A stretch of 64,000 nt of DNA from Methylotenera sp. (GTDB lineage: Bacteria > Pseudomonadota > Gammaproteobacteria > Burkholderiales > Methylophilaceae), in NCBI RefSeq assembly GCF_029946165.1, contig NZ_JAQSDZ010000025.1, positions 1 through 64,000 on the forward strand, given 5' to 3'. Of this stretch, positions 47,961-58,691 are shown piece after piece. Position numbers and translations under genes: made by a program. The notes beneath the pieces were generated by a model that made no database searches, had not been told where the DNA came from, and saw only the letters and a list, made by a program, of their open reading frames with translations. Each line of letters starts with the position of its first letter. Positions within the stretch are counted from its first letter, which is position 1.

Positions 47961-49844
47961 GTGACTTCAATACTTAACAGCGAAATACTGAACACGATAG
48001 ACTCACCGCTGCAACTACGCCAACTTGAGCGTAAGCAGCTTGTTCCGCTCGCACAAGAGTTACGCACTTTTATTATCAATAGCGTTGCAAAAACTGGTGG
48101 TCATTTAGCGTCAAACTTAGGTGTTGTGGAGCTGACAATAGCGCTGCATTATGTGTTCAACACGCCTGATGACCGATTGGTTTGGGATGTCGGCCACCAA
48201 ACGTATCCACATAAAATACTCACGGGACGTCGTGAGCAAATGCAATCTTTACGCAATCCGCAAGGCATTGCAGGGTTTCCGCGCCGTAGCGAAAGTGAAT
48301 ACGATACTTTTGGCACAGGTCACTCCAGCACCTCAATTTCTGCCGCGTTAGGCATGGCCGTTGCTGCGCAAAAAGCTGGCTTAGAAAGACGCGCCGTAGC
48401 GATTATCGGCGATGGCGCGATGACCGCAGGAATGGCTTTTGAGGCGCTCAATAACGCTGGCGACATGGATGCTAACCTGCTGGTGATTCTTAACGACAAT
48501 GATATGAGCATATCAAATAATGTCGGCGCACTAAACAATTACCTAGCCAAGCTTTTATCTAGCCGCTTCTATGGCACTGTTCGTAAATCAGGTAAAAAAG
48601 TACTTTCTGCAGTACCTCACGTCATGGAGTTTGCTAAGCGCGCTGAAGAACATGTGAAAGGTATGGTAACGCCTGGCACATTGTTTGAAGAGTTTGGTTT
48701 TAACTATATTGGCCCAATTGACGGGCACGATATGGATGCGCTTATTGATACGTTAAGCAATATCAAGCAGTTAAAAGGTCCGCAATTTTTGCATATAGTT
48801 ACGCAAAAAGGCCGCGGGTTTGAACCAGCTGAGGATAATCCGAATAAGTATCATGGTGTAGGTAAATTTGACCCATTTAATGGTGATGCGCTTAGCTCTA
48901 GCTCTAAAAAAACCTACACACAAGTATTTAGTGAGTGGTTAGTGGATATGGCAGCACTTGATAATCGCTTAATTGGCATTACTCCTGCGATGTGCGATGG
49001 CTCGGGCTTAAACGCTTTTGCTGAAAAATATCCTGAGCGCTATTACGATGTAGGCATTGCAGAACAACATTCACTCACGTTTGCGGCAGGTATGGCTTGT
49101 GATGGTTTAAAACCAGTCGTAGCGATTTACAGCACGTTTTTACAACGCGCTTACGATCAGTTAATTCATGATATAGCCATACAAAACTTACCTGTATTAT
49201 TCGCGATAGACCGCGCGGGGCTGGTTGGTGCAGATGGCCCTACACATGCAGGTAGTTTTGATTTGAGTTACCTCAGATGCATCCCAAACATCGTGATTAT
49301 GGCGCCGAGTGACGAAAACGAATGCAGACAAATGCTCTTTACAGGCTTTCAATATAATGGCGTTTCTGCTGTACGCTATCCTCGCGGCGGCGGTGCTGGC
49401 GTTGCTATAGAGAAAAAAATGCAGGCAATTGAAATTGGTACCGCTGAAATCAAACGCAATGCCGTAAGTAACACGAAGCAAAAAGTCGCCATTTTAAGCT
49501 TTGGCAGCATGCTCAATGCATGTTTAAAAGCTGGTGAAAAACTCGATGCAACCGTTGTTAACATGCGTTTTGTTAAGCCAATCGATAAAATCATGCTTGA
49601 AAAAATAGCAAATGACCACACATTAATCGTCACGGTTGAAGAAAACAGTGTGATGGGTGGTGCAGGCTCTGCCGTGCTAGAAGCTTTGCAAGCAATACAA
49701 AACCCAAATAAAGCGCCAATTAGAACTTTATGTTTAGGCCTGCCAGATAAATTTATTGAGCACGGCGTGCATGAAACTATGCTGGCAGAATGTGGTCTAG
49801 ATGCAGAAGGCATTGCATCGACAATTGCGAAGCTAATAACCTAG
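47961..49844 (+). CDS. dxs: 1-deoxy-D-xylulose-5-phosphate synthase
   Basis: First step of the MEP isoprenoid pathway, ThDP-dependent. GTG start at 47961. Motifs: [44 protein letters not shown], the ThDP motif [19 protein letters not shown] and the C-terminal MVGADGPTH-like [13 protein letters not shown]. Length 627 aa. It follows ispA by 51 bases. Confidence 0.96.
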   Translation: MTSILNSEILNTIDSPLQLRQLERKQLVPLAQELRTFIINSVAKTGGHLASNLGVVELTIALHYVFNTPDDRLVWDVGHQTYPHKILTGRREQMQSLRNPQGIAGFPRRSESEYDTFGTGHSSTSISAALGMAVAAQKAGLERRAVAIIGDGAMTAGMAFEALNNAGDMDANLLVILNDNDMSISNNVGALNNYLAKLLSSRFYGTVRKSGKKVLSAVPHVMEFAKRAEEHVKGMVTPGTLFEEFGFNYIGPIDGHDMDALIDTLSNIKQLKGPQFLHIVTQKGRGFEPAEDNPNKYHGVGKFDPFNGDALSSSSKKTYTQVFSEWLVDMAALDNRLIGITPAMCDGSGLNAFAEKYPERYYDVGIAEQHSLTFAAGMACDGLKPVVAIYSTFLQRAYDQLIHDIAIQNLPVLFAIDRAGLVGADGPTHAGSFDLSYLRCIPNIVIMAPSDENECRQMLFTGFQYNGVSAVRYPRGGGAGVAIEKKMQAIEIGTAEIKRNAVSNTKQKVAILSFGSMLNACLKAGEKLDATVVNMRFVKPIDKIMLEKIANDHTLIVTVEENSVMGGAGSAVLEALQAIQNPNKAPIRTLCLGLPDKFIEHGVHETMLAECGLDAEGIASTIAKLIT

Positions 49845-49914
49845 TGATATACTCAACTATTGCATTATGGATAACCTAATCACCCATAATGTGCATTGCT
49901 AAACTGGAAATATA

Positions 49915-50733
49915 ATGAATCAAGCCACACTACCTAACACTGCACCAAACCCAATTGAAGACGTACAGAACACTGTTGATACTCGTCATATCGCCATCGA
50001 CAAGGTGGGCATCAAAGCTATTCGCCACCCTGTAGTCGTTAAAGATAAATCTGGCGGTGAGCAACATACTGTCGCCATGTTCAATATGTATGTACATTTG
50101 CCTCAGCAATTCAAAGGTACCCATATGTCACGTTTTGTTGAGATTCTCAACATGAACGAACACGCTATTTCAGTTGAGTCTTTTGAAACAATTTTGCGTG
50201 AAATGGTCAAACGCCTTGAGGCAGTATCTGGCCACGTGGAAATGACCTTTCCATACTTTGTGAATAAGGCTGCGCCAATTTCTGGCGTAAAAAGTTTGCT
50301 AGATTACGAAGTGACGTTTATTGGCGAAATCAACCAAGGTAAGTTTGATATCACCGTAAAAGTACTCGTACCTGTGACAAGCTTATGCCCTTGCAGTAAA
50401 AAGATTTCAGCTTATGGTGCGCATAATCAGCGCTCACATGTGACTGTTACCGCACTCATTAATGACTTTATCTGGATTGAAGATATTATTGATTTGGTAG
50501 AAAAACAAGCCTCATGTGAACTTTATGGTTTGTTAAAACGCCCAGATGAAAAGTACGTGACTGAGCGCGCTTATGATAACCCTAAATTTGTCGAAGATAT
50601 GGTGCGTGATGTGGCAGCACAACTTAGCAAAGAAAACCGCATTGTGGCTTACACAGTTGAAAGTGAAAACTTTGAGTCGATACACAACCATTCCGCATAT
50701 GCCTTAATTGAACACGACAAACGCCAACATTAA
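49915..50733 (+). CDS. folE2: GTP cyclohydrolase FolE2
   Basis: Metal-dependent GTP cyclohydrolase IB making 7,8-dihydroneopterin triphosphate for folate. The cysteine motif [21 protein letters not shown] (shortened: CPCSK...GAHNQR) and the [15 protein letters not shown] start are diagnostic. Length 272 aa. A strong terminator follows at 50764. FolE2 often replaces or backs up FolE1 under zinc limitation; no Zur box is evident. Confidence 0.95.
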   Translation: MNQATLPNTAPNPIEDVQNTVDTRHIAIDKVGIKAIRHPVVVKDKSGGEQHTVAMFNMYVHLPQQFKGTHMSRFVEILNMNEHAISVESFETILREMVKRLEAVSGHVEMTFPYFVNKAAPISGVKSLLDYEVTFIGEINQGKFDITVKVLVPVTSLCPCSKKISAYGAHNQRSHVTVTALINDFIWIEDIIDLVEKQASCELYGLLKRPDEKYVTERAYDNPKFVEDMVRDVAAQLSKENRIVAYTVESENFESIHNHSAYALIEHDKRQH

Positions 50734-50763
50734 GCTGTGATTTAACTAATTTGTTCACTCATT

Positions 50764-50790
50764 AAAGCCACTTTGATCGTGGCTTTTTTT
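50764..50790 (+). terminator. rho-independent terminator after folE2
   Basis: AAAGCCAC (50764-50771) pairs with GTGGCTTT (50779-50786), loop of seven, followed by a T-run. Confidence 0.9.
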
Positions 50791-50891
50791 AATGGATTTT
50801 TGTTAGGAAATTAAATCTAATTTAACAAAACTTTTTTGATTATTAAGGTTTCAAATATAAGCATTGAGATTCATGTCTAGTTAACAACAAT

Positions 50892-50920
50892 CAAAAAGGG
50901 CAGACTTTCTGCCCTTTTTG
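50892..50920. terminator. bidirectional terminator downstream of the MFS gene
   Basis: Perfect 13-bp stem CAAAAAGGGCAGA / TCTGCCCTTTTTG with loop CTT, 50 bases past the MFS gene stop on the minus strand. A-runs and T-runs are part of the stem. Confidence 0.85.
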
Positions 50921-50969
50921 ATTTAGCGTTATCTGCGCGCCTGCTGGTTTGTAAGGATTTTCATTAATG

Positions 50970-52142
50970 TCATCGGAACATCGCTTGAGATCCTTGCTTA
51001 TTGCCTGTCAACTTCAAACCTAAACCTATCACTAGCAAGCCTAATAAAGGAAATATAGCAGCCAACATGAATGTTTTCTCTCCACCAAGATATTGTAGCG
51101 CGTAGCCTCCCGCCACACCGCCTATGGTGCCGCCTATCCCATAAGCCACACTGTTATATATCGCTTGGCCTTTAGCTTGATGCCTGCCATTGAAAAACTG
51201 AGTGATAACTTCTACCGAGGCCGCATGAAAACTGCCGAAAGTGGCAGCATGCAAGGTTTGAGCCAATACCAAAAGCACAATGTTGTCTACCGCAAGACCT
51301 ATCATCGTAAATCGCGCGACCGCTAGCACCAAGCTAATCAATAAAATCATTTTTAAGCTATAACGCGCCATTATCTTGGGCATCAGCATAAAAATGCCAA
51401 TTTCGCAGATAACTCCTACAGCCCAAAGCAGGCCTATCATACCTTTGCTGTAGCCGTGGTCACTCAAATAAATCGAATAAAAATTATAAAGCACGCCATG
51501 AGCGGTCACCATTAACGCGCAGCCTATTAGTAAAGCCAATACATTGGGCTGCTTAATGACTTGCCAAATTGAAAAGTGGTCATGCGCGTGTGGCTCAACC
51601 TTGGCATCGGGCAAGGTATGCGTTAATGCAAACAGAATAATTTGCACCGCTAGCAAAAACCATAACAAACTTCTTATGCCAGTAAAATCAATCAAATAAC
51701 CTAAAATCACCGCCGCCACAATAAAACCAAGCGAACCCCACATTCGAATACGGCTGTAATGTCCGTTAGTAGTCGCTAAATGCGCCAATGTGAGTGATTC
51801 AGCTAATGGCAAGGTAGAGCTAGTAAATAAACTTAATGCCGCCATCACAAAAAATAACCAATAAAACCCATGCGCCCAAAATACTGCCGTAAAACCACAC
51901 AAGCCTAATAAAGCAGTGAGCCTAATCCACTGGGCACGCTTACCTGTGTGGTCTGCTAACCAACCCCAAAAATTCGGCGCGAATATACGGCTGATTTGGA
52001 ATAGCGACATCAAAATACCAATATCAGCAGGACTAAACTGCTCAGACTTTAAATATAAACCCCAATAAGGAACAAACGCCCCTACAAAGAAATAATAGAT
52101 GAAATAAAAACGAGATAACTTAAAGTGAAGATTTGAATGCAT
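50970..52142 (-). CDS. MFS transporter, PPP/HcaT-like family
   Basis: A 12-helix major facilitator of about 390 aa. The start FKLSRFYFIYYFFVGAFVPYWGLYL and GWLADHTGKRAQWIR between helices 2 and 3 are typical of the phenylpropionate permease (HcaT) group. The substrate cannot be inferred; members of this group in Betaproteobacteria are widespread and unassigned. The ATG at 52142 is preferred to the TTG two codons upstream. Confidence 0.85.
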   Translation of the reverse strand: MHSNLHFKLSRFYFIYYFFVGAFVPYWGLYLKSEQFSPADIGILMSLFQISRIFAPNFWGWLADHTGKRAQWIRLTALLGLCGFTAVFWAHGFYWLFFVMAALSLFTSSTLPLAESLTLAHLATTNGHYSRIRMWGSLGFIVAAVILGYLIDFTGIRSLLWFLLAVQIILFALTHTLPDAKVEPHAHDHFSIWQVIKQPNVLALLIGCALMVTAHGVLYNFYSIYLSDHGYSKGMIGLLWAVGVICEIGIFMLMPKIMARYSLKMILLISLVLAVARFTMIGLAVDNIVLLVLAQTLHAATFGSFHAASVEVITQFFNGRHQAKGQAIYNSVAYGIGGTIGGVAGGYALQYLGGEKTFMLAAIFPLLGLLVIGLGLKLTGNKQGSQAMFR

Positions 52143-52163
52143 GCCCAATTATATAGAACGGCG

Positions 52164-52194
52164 CCATAAAAAAAGTCGGCAGAAGCCGACTTTT
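52164..52194 (-). terminator. terminator after the DUF465 gene
   Basis: AAAAGTCGGC-AGAA-GCCGACTTTT, a 10-bp stem (52171-52194), is followed on the minus strand by a run of T (52164-52170). Confidence 0.85.
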
Positions 52195-52222
52195 TACTAA
52201 TTAATGACTAGCTGATGAAGCG

Positions 52223-52459
52223 CTACGCAACCAACATCGCATAAAGCTGATCTTTAAGTTGAATGCGCTCTTTCTTTTGATTTTCTAGTGCCACATCTGA
52301 AACTGGCACATCTTCACCTTCTAAACGTTCAACAACTTTTGTCAAGTGGTGATAGGCATCAAATAACTTAGCAAAATGCGCATTGTCCAATTTCAAATGA
52401 TGGATTTTTTCGCGATGCTCTGGAAACTCGTGCGCTAAATCATGATGTTCGATATTCAT
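52223..52459 (-). CDS. DUF465 (YdcH-like) small protein
   Basis: A 78-aa, highly charged helical protein of the YdcH/DUF465 family, recognised by HDLAHEFPEHREKIHHLKL and the C-terminal KKERIQLKDQLYAML. A coiled-coil hairpin is likely. Function unknown. Single gene with a good terminator. Confidence 0.88.
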   Translation of the reverse strand: MNIEHHDLAHEFPEHREKIHHLKLDNAHFAKLFDAYHHLTKVVERLEGEDVPVSDVALENQKKERIQLKDQLYAMLVA

Positions 52460-52589
52460 AGTAAGACCTCATTAGGTAATCAAAAGTAAACGCTCTAGTA
52501 CCAAAACCTACAGTCCATCGAGTTATGCTTATATTATCAAACAGCTCAGCCTTAATTTATATGACATAAGTCAATCAGACAGATTTAAA

Positions 52590-53684
52590 TTAGATAATTT
52601 TAGGTGTTGCACAACTCACATCTGCATTTTGCGCTCTATGTCTTAACGCATGATCCATTAACACTAGCGCCAACATCGCTTCTGCAATCGGCGTGGCGCG
52701 CACACCAACACATGGGTCGTGGCGACCTGTTGTTTGCATGGTCACCGCCTCACCATTTTTATCAATAGAACGGCGCTCTTGTGGAATACTAGACGTTGGC
52801 TTTAATGCGATATTGACACGAATCTCTTGCCCTGTAGAAATGCCGCCCAAAATTCCGCCTGCATGATTACTAGCGAAGCCTTGAGGTGTCATTTCATCAG
52901 AATGAACACTGCCACGCTGCGCGACTGAATCAAATCCTGCGCCGATTTCAATGCCCTTCACGGCGTTAATACTCATCATGGCATAGGCAATTTCAGCATC
53001 TAGTCGGTCAAACACAGGCTCACCCCAACCCACAGGTACGCCCTCTGCAACCACCGTAATACGCGCACCAATTGAATCACGCTCCGCTCTAACTTTATCT
53101 AAATAATCGGCTAGTTTTGGTAACACCTCTGTATCAGGAGCGAAAAAATCATTATCTTTATGATTAAGCGCATCCCAGCTCACAAATGGAATATCAATTT
53201 CACCCATCTGACTCATGTAACCACGAACAGTTACACCAAAACGTTCTTTTAACCATTTTTTTGCAATTGCACCTGCCGCAACGCGCACGGCTGTTTCACG
53301 CGCACTTGAGCGCCCACCGCCACGATAGTCACGTACGCCGTATTTTTGCGTATAAGTATAGTCGGCGTGACCGGGACGGAAAGTGTCCATAATTTTGCTG
53401 TAATCTTGGCTGCGTTGGTCAGTATTACGAATCAACAACCCAATCGGTGCGCCAGTAGTTATACCTTCAAACACACCTGATAAGATTTCCACAGAATCGG
53501 CTTCTTGGCGTTGTGTGACATGGCGTGAGGTACCAGGTTTGCGTCTATCCAAATCAATTTGCAAATCCTCTGCACACAACTCCAATCCAGGAGGACAGCC
53601 ATCAACCACGCCGCCGATGGCCGCGCCATGTGATTCACCAAAAGAGGTGAGTGTAAATAAAGTTCCGATTGTGTTACCAGACAT
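52590..53684 (-). CDS. aroC: chorismate synthase
   Basis: Last step of the shikimate pathway, requiring reduced [26 protein letters not shown] at the start (motif FGESHG near 13-18), the RPGHADYTY motif, [12 protein letters not shown] and [12 protein letters not shown] are all present. Length 364 aa. Confidence 0.97.
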   Translation of the reverse strand: MSGNTIGTLFTLTSFGESHGAAIGGVVDGCPPGLELCAEDLQIDLDRRKPGTSRHVTQRQEADSVEILSGVFEGITTGAPIGLLIRNTDQRSQDYSKIMDTFRPGHADYTYTQKYGVRDYRGGGRSSARETAVRVAAGAIAKKWLKERFGVTVRGYMSQMGEIDIPFVSWDALNHKDNDFFAPDTEVLPKLADYLDKVRAERDSIGARITVVAEGVPVGWGEPVFDRLDAEIAYAMMSINAVKGIEIGAGFDSVAQRGSVHSDEMTPQGFASNHAGGILGGISTGQEIRVNIALKPTSSIPQERRSIDKNGEAVTMQTTGRHDPCVGVRATPIAEAMLALVLMDHALRHRAQNADVSCATPKII

Positions 53685-53746
53685 AATGCTTTTCTCTTGA
53701 TAGGTTTTTTATAAGCTTGTTCAATTTTAACATACGGGTATCGCTA

Positions 53747-54469
53747 TCAGTGCATGAGACCTTTAATCCACTGACCATAGACCTGCTTAGCGACTTTGTT
53801 CAGAAAGAAACAATGCACAGGTAAGTTTTGCTGCATTGCTTCAGCCTGCTGTACAGCTGGGCTTGCAGCAGCTTCCGTCAGTTCATCAGCACCAATCTCG
53901 CACCAGCTTTTGACCATTTCCGTAGTCACTTCAATGTGACTTTGAAACGCCAAATGTTTACCTATAGAATAAGCTTGATTTTGGCAGTGAGTGCTTGCTA
54001 ACAAATGCGTCGCACCTTCTGGTAAGCTAAAAGTTTCGCCATGCCAATGAAAACTATTGAAGCTTTCAATATCGCCAAACCAATGTTTTGCCACTTCGTT
54101 TGGAGTTACACTCACTTCGCCCCAGCCAATTTCTTTAATGGGATTAGCGCTGATAACCCCACCCAAAGCTTTACTGATTAACTGGCCGCCTAAACAATGC
54201 CCCAATAGTGGAATATCCGCGGCTTTTGCTTCACGAATCAAGTTTAGCAAAGGCGCAATCCAAGGTAGGTCGTCATTCACACTCATTGGGCCACCCATAA
54301 TCACAACGCCGCTATAGCCTAGTATCGATGCAGGTATAGAGCTCAACTCACTGGTGTTAATGATTTGCCAAGGTATATTATGCTGAGTTAAAAAGTCGCC
54401 TAAATAGCCAGGCCCTTCATGTTCTACGTTTCTAAAAACAATGACTGGCTTCATATTGCTTGTGCTCAT
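53747..54469 (-). CDS. class I glutamine amidotransferase-like protein
   Basis: A 240-aa GATase1 domain protein. The catalytic Cys is in LLGHCLGGQLI and the His in SFHWHGETF, followed by an AFQSHIEVT motif (Glu). It resembles GMP synthase-related stand-alone amidotransferases in this family rather than GuaA, since no synthetase domain follows. It lies three bases after rluE on the same strand. Substrate unknown. Confidence 0.85.
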   Translation of the reverse strand: MSTSNMKPVIVFRNVEHEGPGYLGDFLTQHNIPWQIINTSELSSIPASILGYSGVVIMGGPMSVNDDLPWIAPLLNLIREAKAADIPLLGHCLGGQLISKALGGVISANPIKEIGWGEVSVTPNEVAKHWFGDIESFNSFHWHGETFSLPEGATHLLASTHCQNQAYSIGKHLAFQSHIEVTTEMVKSWCEIGADELTEAAASPAVQQAEAMQQNLPVHCFFLNKVAKQVYGQWIKGLMH

Positions 54470-54472
54470 TAT

Positions 54473-55015
54473 TTAATTACCTAATCCAATGACTTTGTGT
54501 TGACCATTCTGAATGCCATCAATCGTATATTGCCCAATGGCGTAGCGAATTAATCTTAATGTTGGAAAGCCTATTTTAGCCGTCATACGACGCACTTGGC
54601 GATTTTTACCCTCACTAATTTTAATTTCTAACCAACTGGTAGGAATTGCTTTTCTTTCTCTGATGGGCGGGTTTCTTGGCCATAATGAATCAGGCTCTGA
54701 AATAAGCCGCACCTGCGCTGGTTTTGTGATGAAATCCGTTAAATCTACACCTAACCTCAGCGGCTCCAAATCATCATTGTTAGGCGCACCTTCGACCTGA
54801 ACCCAATAAGTTTTAAATTCTTTATGTTTTGGGTCACTTAAACGGTGTTGCAACATGCCATCATCGGTTAAAATGAGTAAACCTTCACTATCAGTGTCTA
54901 ACCTTCCAGCGGCATAAATGTCTGGAGTATGGATAAAGTCTTTTAACGTAGCGTGCTTCTCATGCGGACTGAATTGGCATACTACGTTAAAGGGTTTATT
55001 GAATAAAACAATCAT
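54473..55015 (-). CDS. rluE: 23S rRNA pseudouridine(2457) synthase RluE
   Basis: Modifies U2457 in 23S r[34 protein letters not shown] with the catalytic Asp, [11 protein letters not shown] and [20 protein letters not shown] (shortened: RQVRRMT) match RluE closely. Two starts are possible: GTG at 55024 or ATG at 55015; I use the ATG, which has AAGTGA upstream. Divergent from icd, exactly as in E. coli. Confidence 0.92.
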   Translation of the reverse strand: MIVLFNKPFNVVCQFSPHEKHATLKDFIHTPDIYAAGRLDTDSEGLLILTDDGMLQHRLSDPKHKEFKTYWVQVEGAPNNDDLEPLRLGVDLTDFITKPAQVRLISEPDSLWPRNPPIRERKAIPTSWLEIKISEGKNRQVRRMTAKIGFPTLRLIRYAIGQYTIDGIQNGQHKVIGLGN

Positions 55016-55069
55016 TGAATTCACTTAATTATTTAGAAACGTAACAAATACTCAAGGGGCGGCATACAC

Positions 55070-56326
55070 ATGGCTACAAAAAGCAGCATCTCAGGGAAAA
55101 TTATTGTCCCAACTACTGGTGAAAAAATCACCGTCAACGCTGACAATACACTCAACGTGCCTGATCAGCCTATTATCCCATTTATTGAGGGTGATGGCAT
55201 AGGTATAGATATTACGCCACCCATGATTAAGGTTGTAGATGCAGCTGTAAGCAAAGCTTATGGCAGCACTCGCAAAATTTCTTGGATGGAAGTTTACGCG
55301 GGTGAAAAATCCACAAAAATTTACGACAGCAACACATGGCTTTCTGATGAAACCATGAAAGCCCTTAAAGAGTACGTAATTTCTATTAAAGGCCCTCTGA
55401 CAACACCTGTTGGCGGTGGCATTCGCTCACTCAATGTGACGTTGCGACAAGAGCTAGATTTATATGTATGCTTGCGCCCAATTCAATATTTCACAGGTGT
55501 ACCAAGCCCTGTGAAACATCCTGAAAAAACCGACATGGTGATTTTCCGTGAAAATACTGAAGATATTTATGCAGGTATTGAATGGGCGGCGGGTTCTGAT
55601 GAAGTTGAAAAGGTCATTCAATTTTTAAGCGATATGGGCATGCGTAAAAAAATCCGTTTCCCAGAATCCTCAGCCATTGGCATTAAACCAGTTTCAAAAG
55701 ATGGTAGCCAACGCTTAATCCGCAAAGCAATTCAGTATGCAATTGATAATAATAGAAAGTCTCTGACGATTACCCACAAAGGTAACATCATGAAGTACAC
55801 AGAAGGTGGCTTTAGAGACTGGGGCTATGAACTTGCTAAACAAGAATTTGGCGCTGTAGAAATTGATGGCGGCCCTTGGTGCAAACTACCGAACGGCATC
55901 GTAATTAAAGACTGTATCGCAGATGCATTCTTACAAGAAATTCTTTTACACCCTGCCGACCATGATGTTGTTGCCGCACTTAACTTAAACGGCGACTATA
56001 TGAGTGATGCGCTTGCAGCACAAGTAGGTGGCATTGGCATTGCGCCTGGCGCCAATTTAAGCGATACCATTGCCATGTTTGAAGCAACGCACGGTACTGC
56101 ACCAAAAATTGCTGGTAAAGATTTGGCTAACCCTAGCTCAATCATTCTTTCTGCTGAGATGATGCTACGACATATGGGTTGGGTTGAAGCTGCTGATTTA
56201 GTGTTGCAAGGCGTTGCAAAAGCCATTATTTCTAAACGCGTGACTGGCGACTTCTCAAGTGAGATGGAAGGTGCAACACAAGTAGGCACAGCTCAATTTG
56301 GTGAAGAAATCATCGCCAATATGTAA
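55070..56326 (+). CDS. icd: isocitrate dehydrogenase (NADP+)
   Basis: TCA cycle decarboxylation of isocitrate to 2-oxoglutarate. Signature region [19 protein letters not shown]-like near 307 and [18 protein letters not shown]; the substrate motif contains [18 protein letters not shown] (phosphorylatable Ser region). Length 418 aa is the classic dimeric form. AAGGGG precedes the ATG. Confidence 0.96.
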   Translation: MATKSSISGKIIVPTTGEKITVNADNTLNVPDQPIIPFIEGDGIGIDITPPMIKVVDAAVSKAYGSTRKISWMEVYAGEKSTKIYDSNTWLSDETMKALKEYVISIKGPLTTPVGGGIRSLNVTLRQELDLYVCLRPIQYFTGVPSPVKHPEKTDMVIFRENTEDIYAGIEWAAGSDEVEKVIQFLSDMGMRKKIRFPESSAIGIKPVSKDGSQRLIRKAIQYAIDNNRKSLTITHKGNIMKYTEGGFRDWGYELAKQEFGAVEIDGGPWCKLPNGIVIKDCIADAFLQEILLHPADHDVVAALNLNGDYMSDALAAQVGGIGIAPGANLSDTIAMFEATHGTAPKIAGKDLANPSSIILSAEMMLRHMGWVEAADLVLQGVAKAIISKRVTGDFSSEMEGATQVGTAQFGEEIIANM

Positions 56327-56348
56327 TCGCCTGACTTGCTGTAAAAAA

Positions 56349-56373
56349 CGGCTCGTAATTTTCTTACGAGCCG
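56349..56373. terminator. hairpin between convergent icd and csp genes
   Basis: CGGCTCGTAA-TTTTC-TTACGAGCCG, a 10-bp perfect stem. No strong T-run follows, so strength is uncertain. Confidence 0.65.
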
Positions 56374-56428
56374 CTTACATAAATTGTAATATTAAAAGTA
56401 CTAATTTAAAGTACTGAGTAAAAAAGAC

Positions 56429-56632
56429 TTAAGCCTTTTGAATATTTGAAGCTTGTTTGCCTTTTGGACCATCGGTCACTTCAAAACTTACACGTTGACC
56501 TTCTTTAAGACTTTTATAGCCTGCTTCTACAATCGCAGAGAAGTGTGCGAATAAATCATCGCCACCATCATCTGGCGTAATAAAGCCAAAACCTTTTGAG
56601 TCATTAAACCATTTTACGGTACCTGTTGCCAT
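56429..56632 (-). CDS. cold-shock family protein (CspA-like)
   Basis: A 67-aa single-domain OB-fold RNA chaperone: [34 protein letters not shown]-type start with RNP1 (KGFGFI) and RNP2 (LFAHF), and [13 protein letters not shown]. It has a strong promoter about 115 bases upstream and a long 5' leader, as in CspA genes. Confidence 0.95.
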   Translation of the reverse strand: MATGTVKWFNDSKGFGFITPDDGGDDLFAHFSAIVEAGYKSLKEGQRVSFEVTDGPKGKQASNIQKA

Positions 56633-56746
56633 TTCTACATCCTTACATAATACGACGGGGGGCGCCCCAAAAAGCCAGTTTCAAGAATAGAGAACCTCTT
56701 TAAAATAAAAGTTAGCTTCAAACTTGAACCCAAGCACCTGACTATA

Positions 56747-56775
56747 TTTATAATTTGGAAGTTTAAACTTGTCAA
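56747..56775 (-). promoter_or_regulatory. promoter of the cold-shock gene with long leader
   Basis: On the minus strand TTGACA (56770-56775), 17 bases, then TATAAA (56747-56752): near consensus. The start near 56740 leaves a leader of about 108 nt, which holds a GGGGCGCCCC self-complementary box close to the start codon. A cold-responsive leader structure is inferred. The rest of the 56633-56958 gap has nothing else I can support. Confidence 0.8.
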
Positions 56776-56958
56776 GTTTTTTTAGTTTAGTTGAATAATT
56801 TCAAGTACATTGATGCATAGACAGGTGATTTAATGTAATTACGTGCCATTTTTAAGGTCATTTTTACGTAAGGTCTTTACAAAAAAAAGTCTAACGGGCA
56901 TTATTAGTTTGACAAAAATAAATAGGGAAAGCTTTAACGCTGCTTAAATACAACATTT

Positions 56959-58677
56959 ATGGCTAATGCACCTACACCACAAAAATTAAGCGGTCTTGCC
57001 CGAACTTTAATTCAAGAAAAGTTACTTTTTGAGGATGAAGCAAATGCTATACAAGCACAAGCAAGCTCCTTAAAAAATCCATTCATTAGTCAGCTCATTA
57101 CAAGCAGAAAATTAACTGCACAAGCCATTGCAGAAGCCTCGGCAAAAGCATTTGGCTTTCCCTACTTTAATTTAGATGCATTCAACCCAGATTACCTTCC
57201 AGCAAAAAAAATTGATACTAAATTAATGCAAGCAAACCGCGTGTTGGCATTGCAAGTACGTAATAACATTTTATATGTTGCCATTTCAGATCCTACTAAC
57301 TTGCATGCGTTAGATAGTGTGCAATTCCAAATGGGTCTAGCTTTGTCTCCCGTTATCGTAGAAGATGACAAGCTCGGACGCTGGATTGATAAGATAGTTG
57401 AAGCTGGTGATACCAGCATGAAGTCAATGAATCTTGATGATGACTACGACTTAGGAGGTGAAGTCGGAGCGCAAATTGAAGACGAAGTTCAGACTCAAGA
57501 AGTCGATGATGCTCCAGTAGTTAAATTTTTGAACAAGATGCTAATAGACGCTATCAATATGGGTGCGTCTGATTTGCACTTCGAACCTTATGAGAAATTC
57601 TACCGCGTACGTTATCGTGTAGATGGCATATTGCGTGAAATTACCCAGCCTCCACTTGCCATTAAAGAAAAGCTTGCCTCGCGGATTAAAGTTATTTCTA
57701 GCATGGACATCTCAGAAAAACGCATCCCGCAAGATGGACGCATGAAACTGGTGTTATCTAAAACGCGAACTATCGATTTTCGTGTCAGCACATTGCCTCT
57801 GATTAATGGCGAGAAAATTGTGATGCGTATTTTAGACCCATCAAGCGCCACACTTGGAATTGAAGCACTTGGATATGAGCCCATTCAAAAAGAACGTTTA
57901 CTGAGCGCAGTCAGCCGTCCTTATGGCCTTGTACTAGTCACAGGACCTACAGGTTCTGGTAAAACTGTTTCGCTGTATACCTGTTTAAATATCTTAAATA
58001 AGCCTGATGTTAACATCGCGACAGCGGAAGATCCTTGTGAAATTCCACTAGCGGGTATCAATCAAGTCAATGTAAATGACAAGCAGGGGTTAACCTTTGC
58101 TGCTGCATTGAAATCATTCCTTCGCCAAGATCCCGACATCATCATGATTGGTGAAATTCGCGACTTAGAAACCGCAGACATGGCGATTAAGGCTGCGTCA
58201 ACAGGCCATATGGTGCTATCTACATTACATACCAATGATGCGCCATCAACCTTAACTCGATTACTCAATATGGGGGTGGCGCCATTCAATATTGCTTCAG
58301 CAGTTTCATTGATAACCGCACAACGCTTAGCAAGACGACTGTGCAAAAACTGTAAAGTCCCTTTAGATATACCAAAAGAAGCTTTATTCGGCGTAGGCTT
58401 TACGGAAGAAGACTTTAAAGAAGAATGGCAGCTTTATGGTCCCAAAGAAGGTGGCTGTGAACTCTGTAACAATGGATACAAAGGTCGAGTTGGTATTTAT
58501 CAAGTGATGCCTGTCACAGATGCGATTAGCCGTATTATTATGAAAAGTGGAACCGCACACGATATAGCAGATCAAGCAAAACTTGAAGGCGTGAAAGATT
58601 TACGCCAATCGGGTTTAATAAAAGTAATGCAAGGATTAACTTCGATCGAAGAAGTCGAAGCTTGTACGAACGAATAA
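56959..58677 (+). CDS. pilB: type IV pilus assembly ATPase PilB
   Basis: Hexameric extension motor for the pilus. The 572-aa protein has a GspE-N-like domain (about 15-150), GASDLHFEPYEKFYRVRYRVDGI (shortened: ASDLHFEP), Walker A GPTGSGKTVSL near 332, Walker B GEIRDLETADMAIKAASTGH and a tetracysteine zinc motif (CKNC...CELC). pilC follows after 14 bases; pilD is not adjacent, at least in the next genes. Confidence 0.95.
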   Translation: MANAPTPQKLSGLARTLIQEKLLFEDEANAIQAQASSLKNPFISQLITSRKLTAQAIAEASAKAFGFPYFNLDAFNPDYLPAKKIDTKLMQANRVLALQVRNNILYVAISDPTNLHALDSVQFQMGLALSPVIVEDDKLGRWIDKIVEAGDTSMKSMNLDDDYDLGGEVGAQIEDEVQTQEVDDAPVVKFLNKMLIDAINMGASDLHFEPYEKFYRVRYRVDGILREITQPPLAIKEKLASRIKVISSMDISEKRIPQDGRMKLVLSKTRTIDFRVSTLPLINGEKIVMRILDPSSATLGIEALGYEPIQKERLLSAVSRPYGLVLVTGPTGSGKTVSLYTCLNILNKPDVNIATAEDPCEIPLAGINQVNVNDKQGLTFAAALKSFLRQDPDIIMIGEIRDLETADMAIKAASTGHMVLSTLHTNDAPSTLTRLLNMGVAPFNIASAVSLITAQRLARRLCKNCKVPLDIPKEALFGVGFTEEDFKEEWQLYGPKEGGCELCNNGYKGRVGIYQVMPVTDAISRIIMKSGTAHDIADQAKLEGVKDLRQSGLIKVMQGLTSIEEVEACTNE

Positions 58678-58691
58678 TATAGGGAATCACT

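Noticed and set aside
49376-49813. 145-codon minus-strand frame within dxs
   Set aside because: Antisense to a conserved enzyme; composition is that of a reverse-strand shadow.
49863-49891. CATTATGG/CCATAATG hairpin between dxs and folE2
   Set aside because: Only 8 bp, AT-rich and without a T-run; could be chance.
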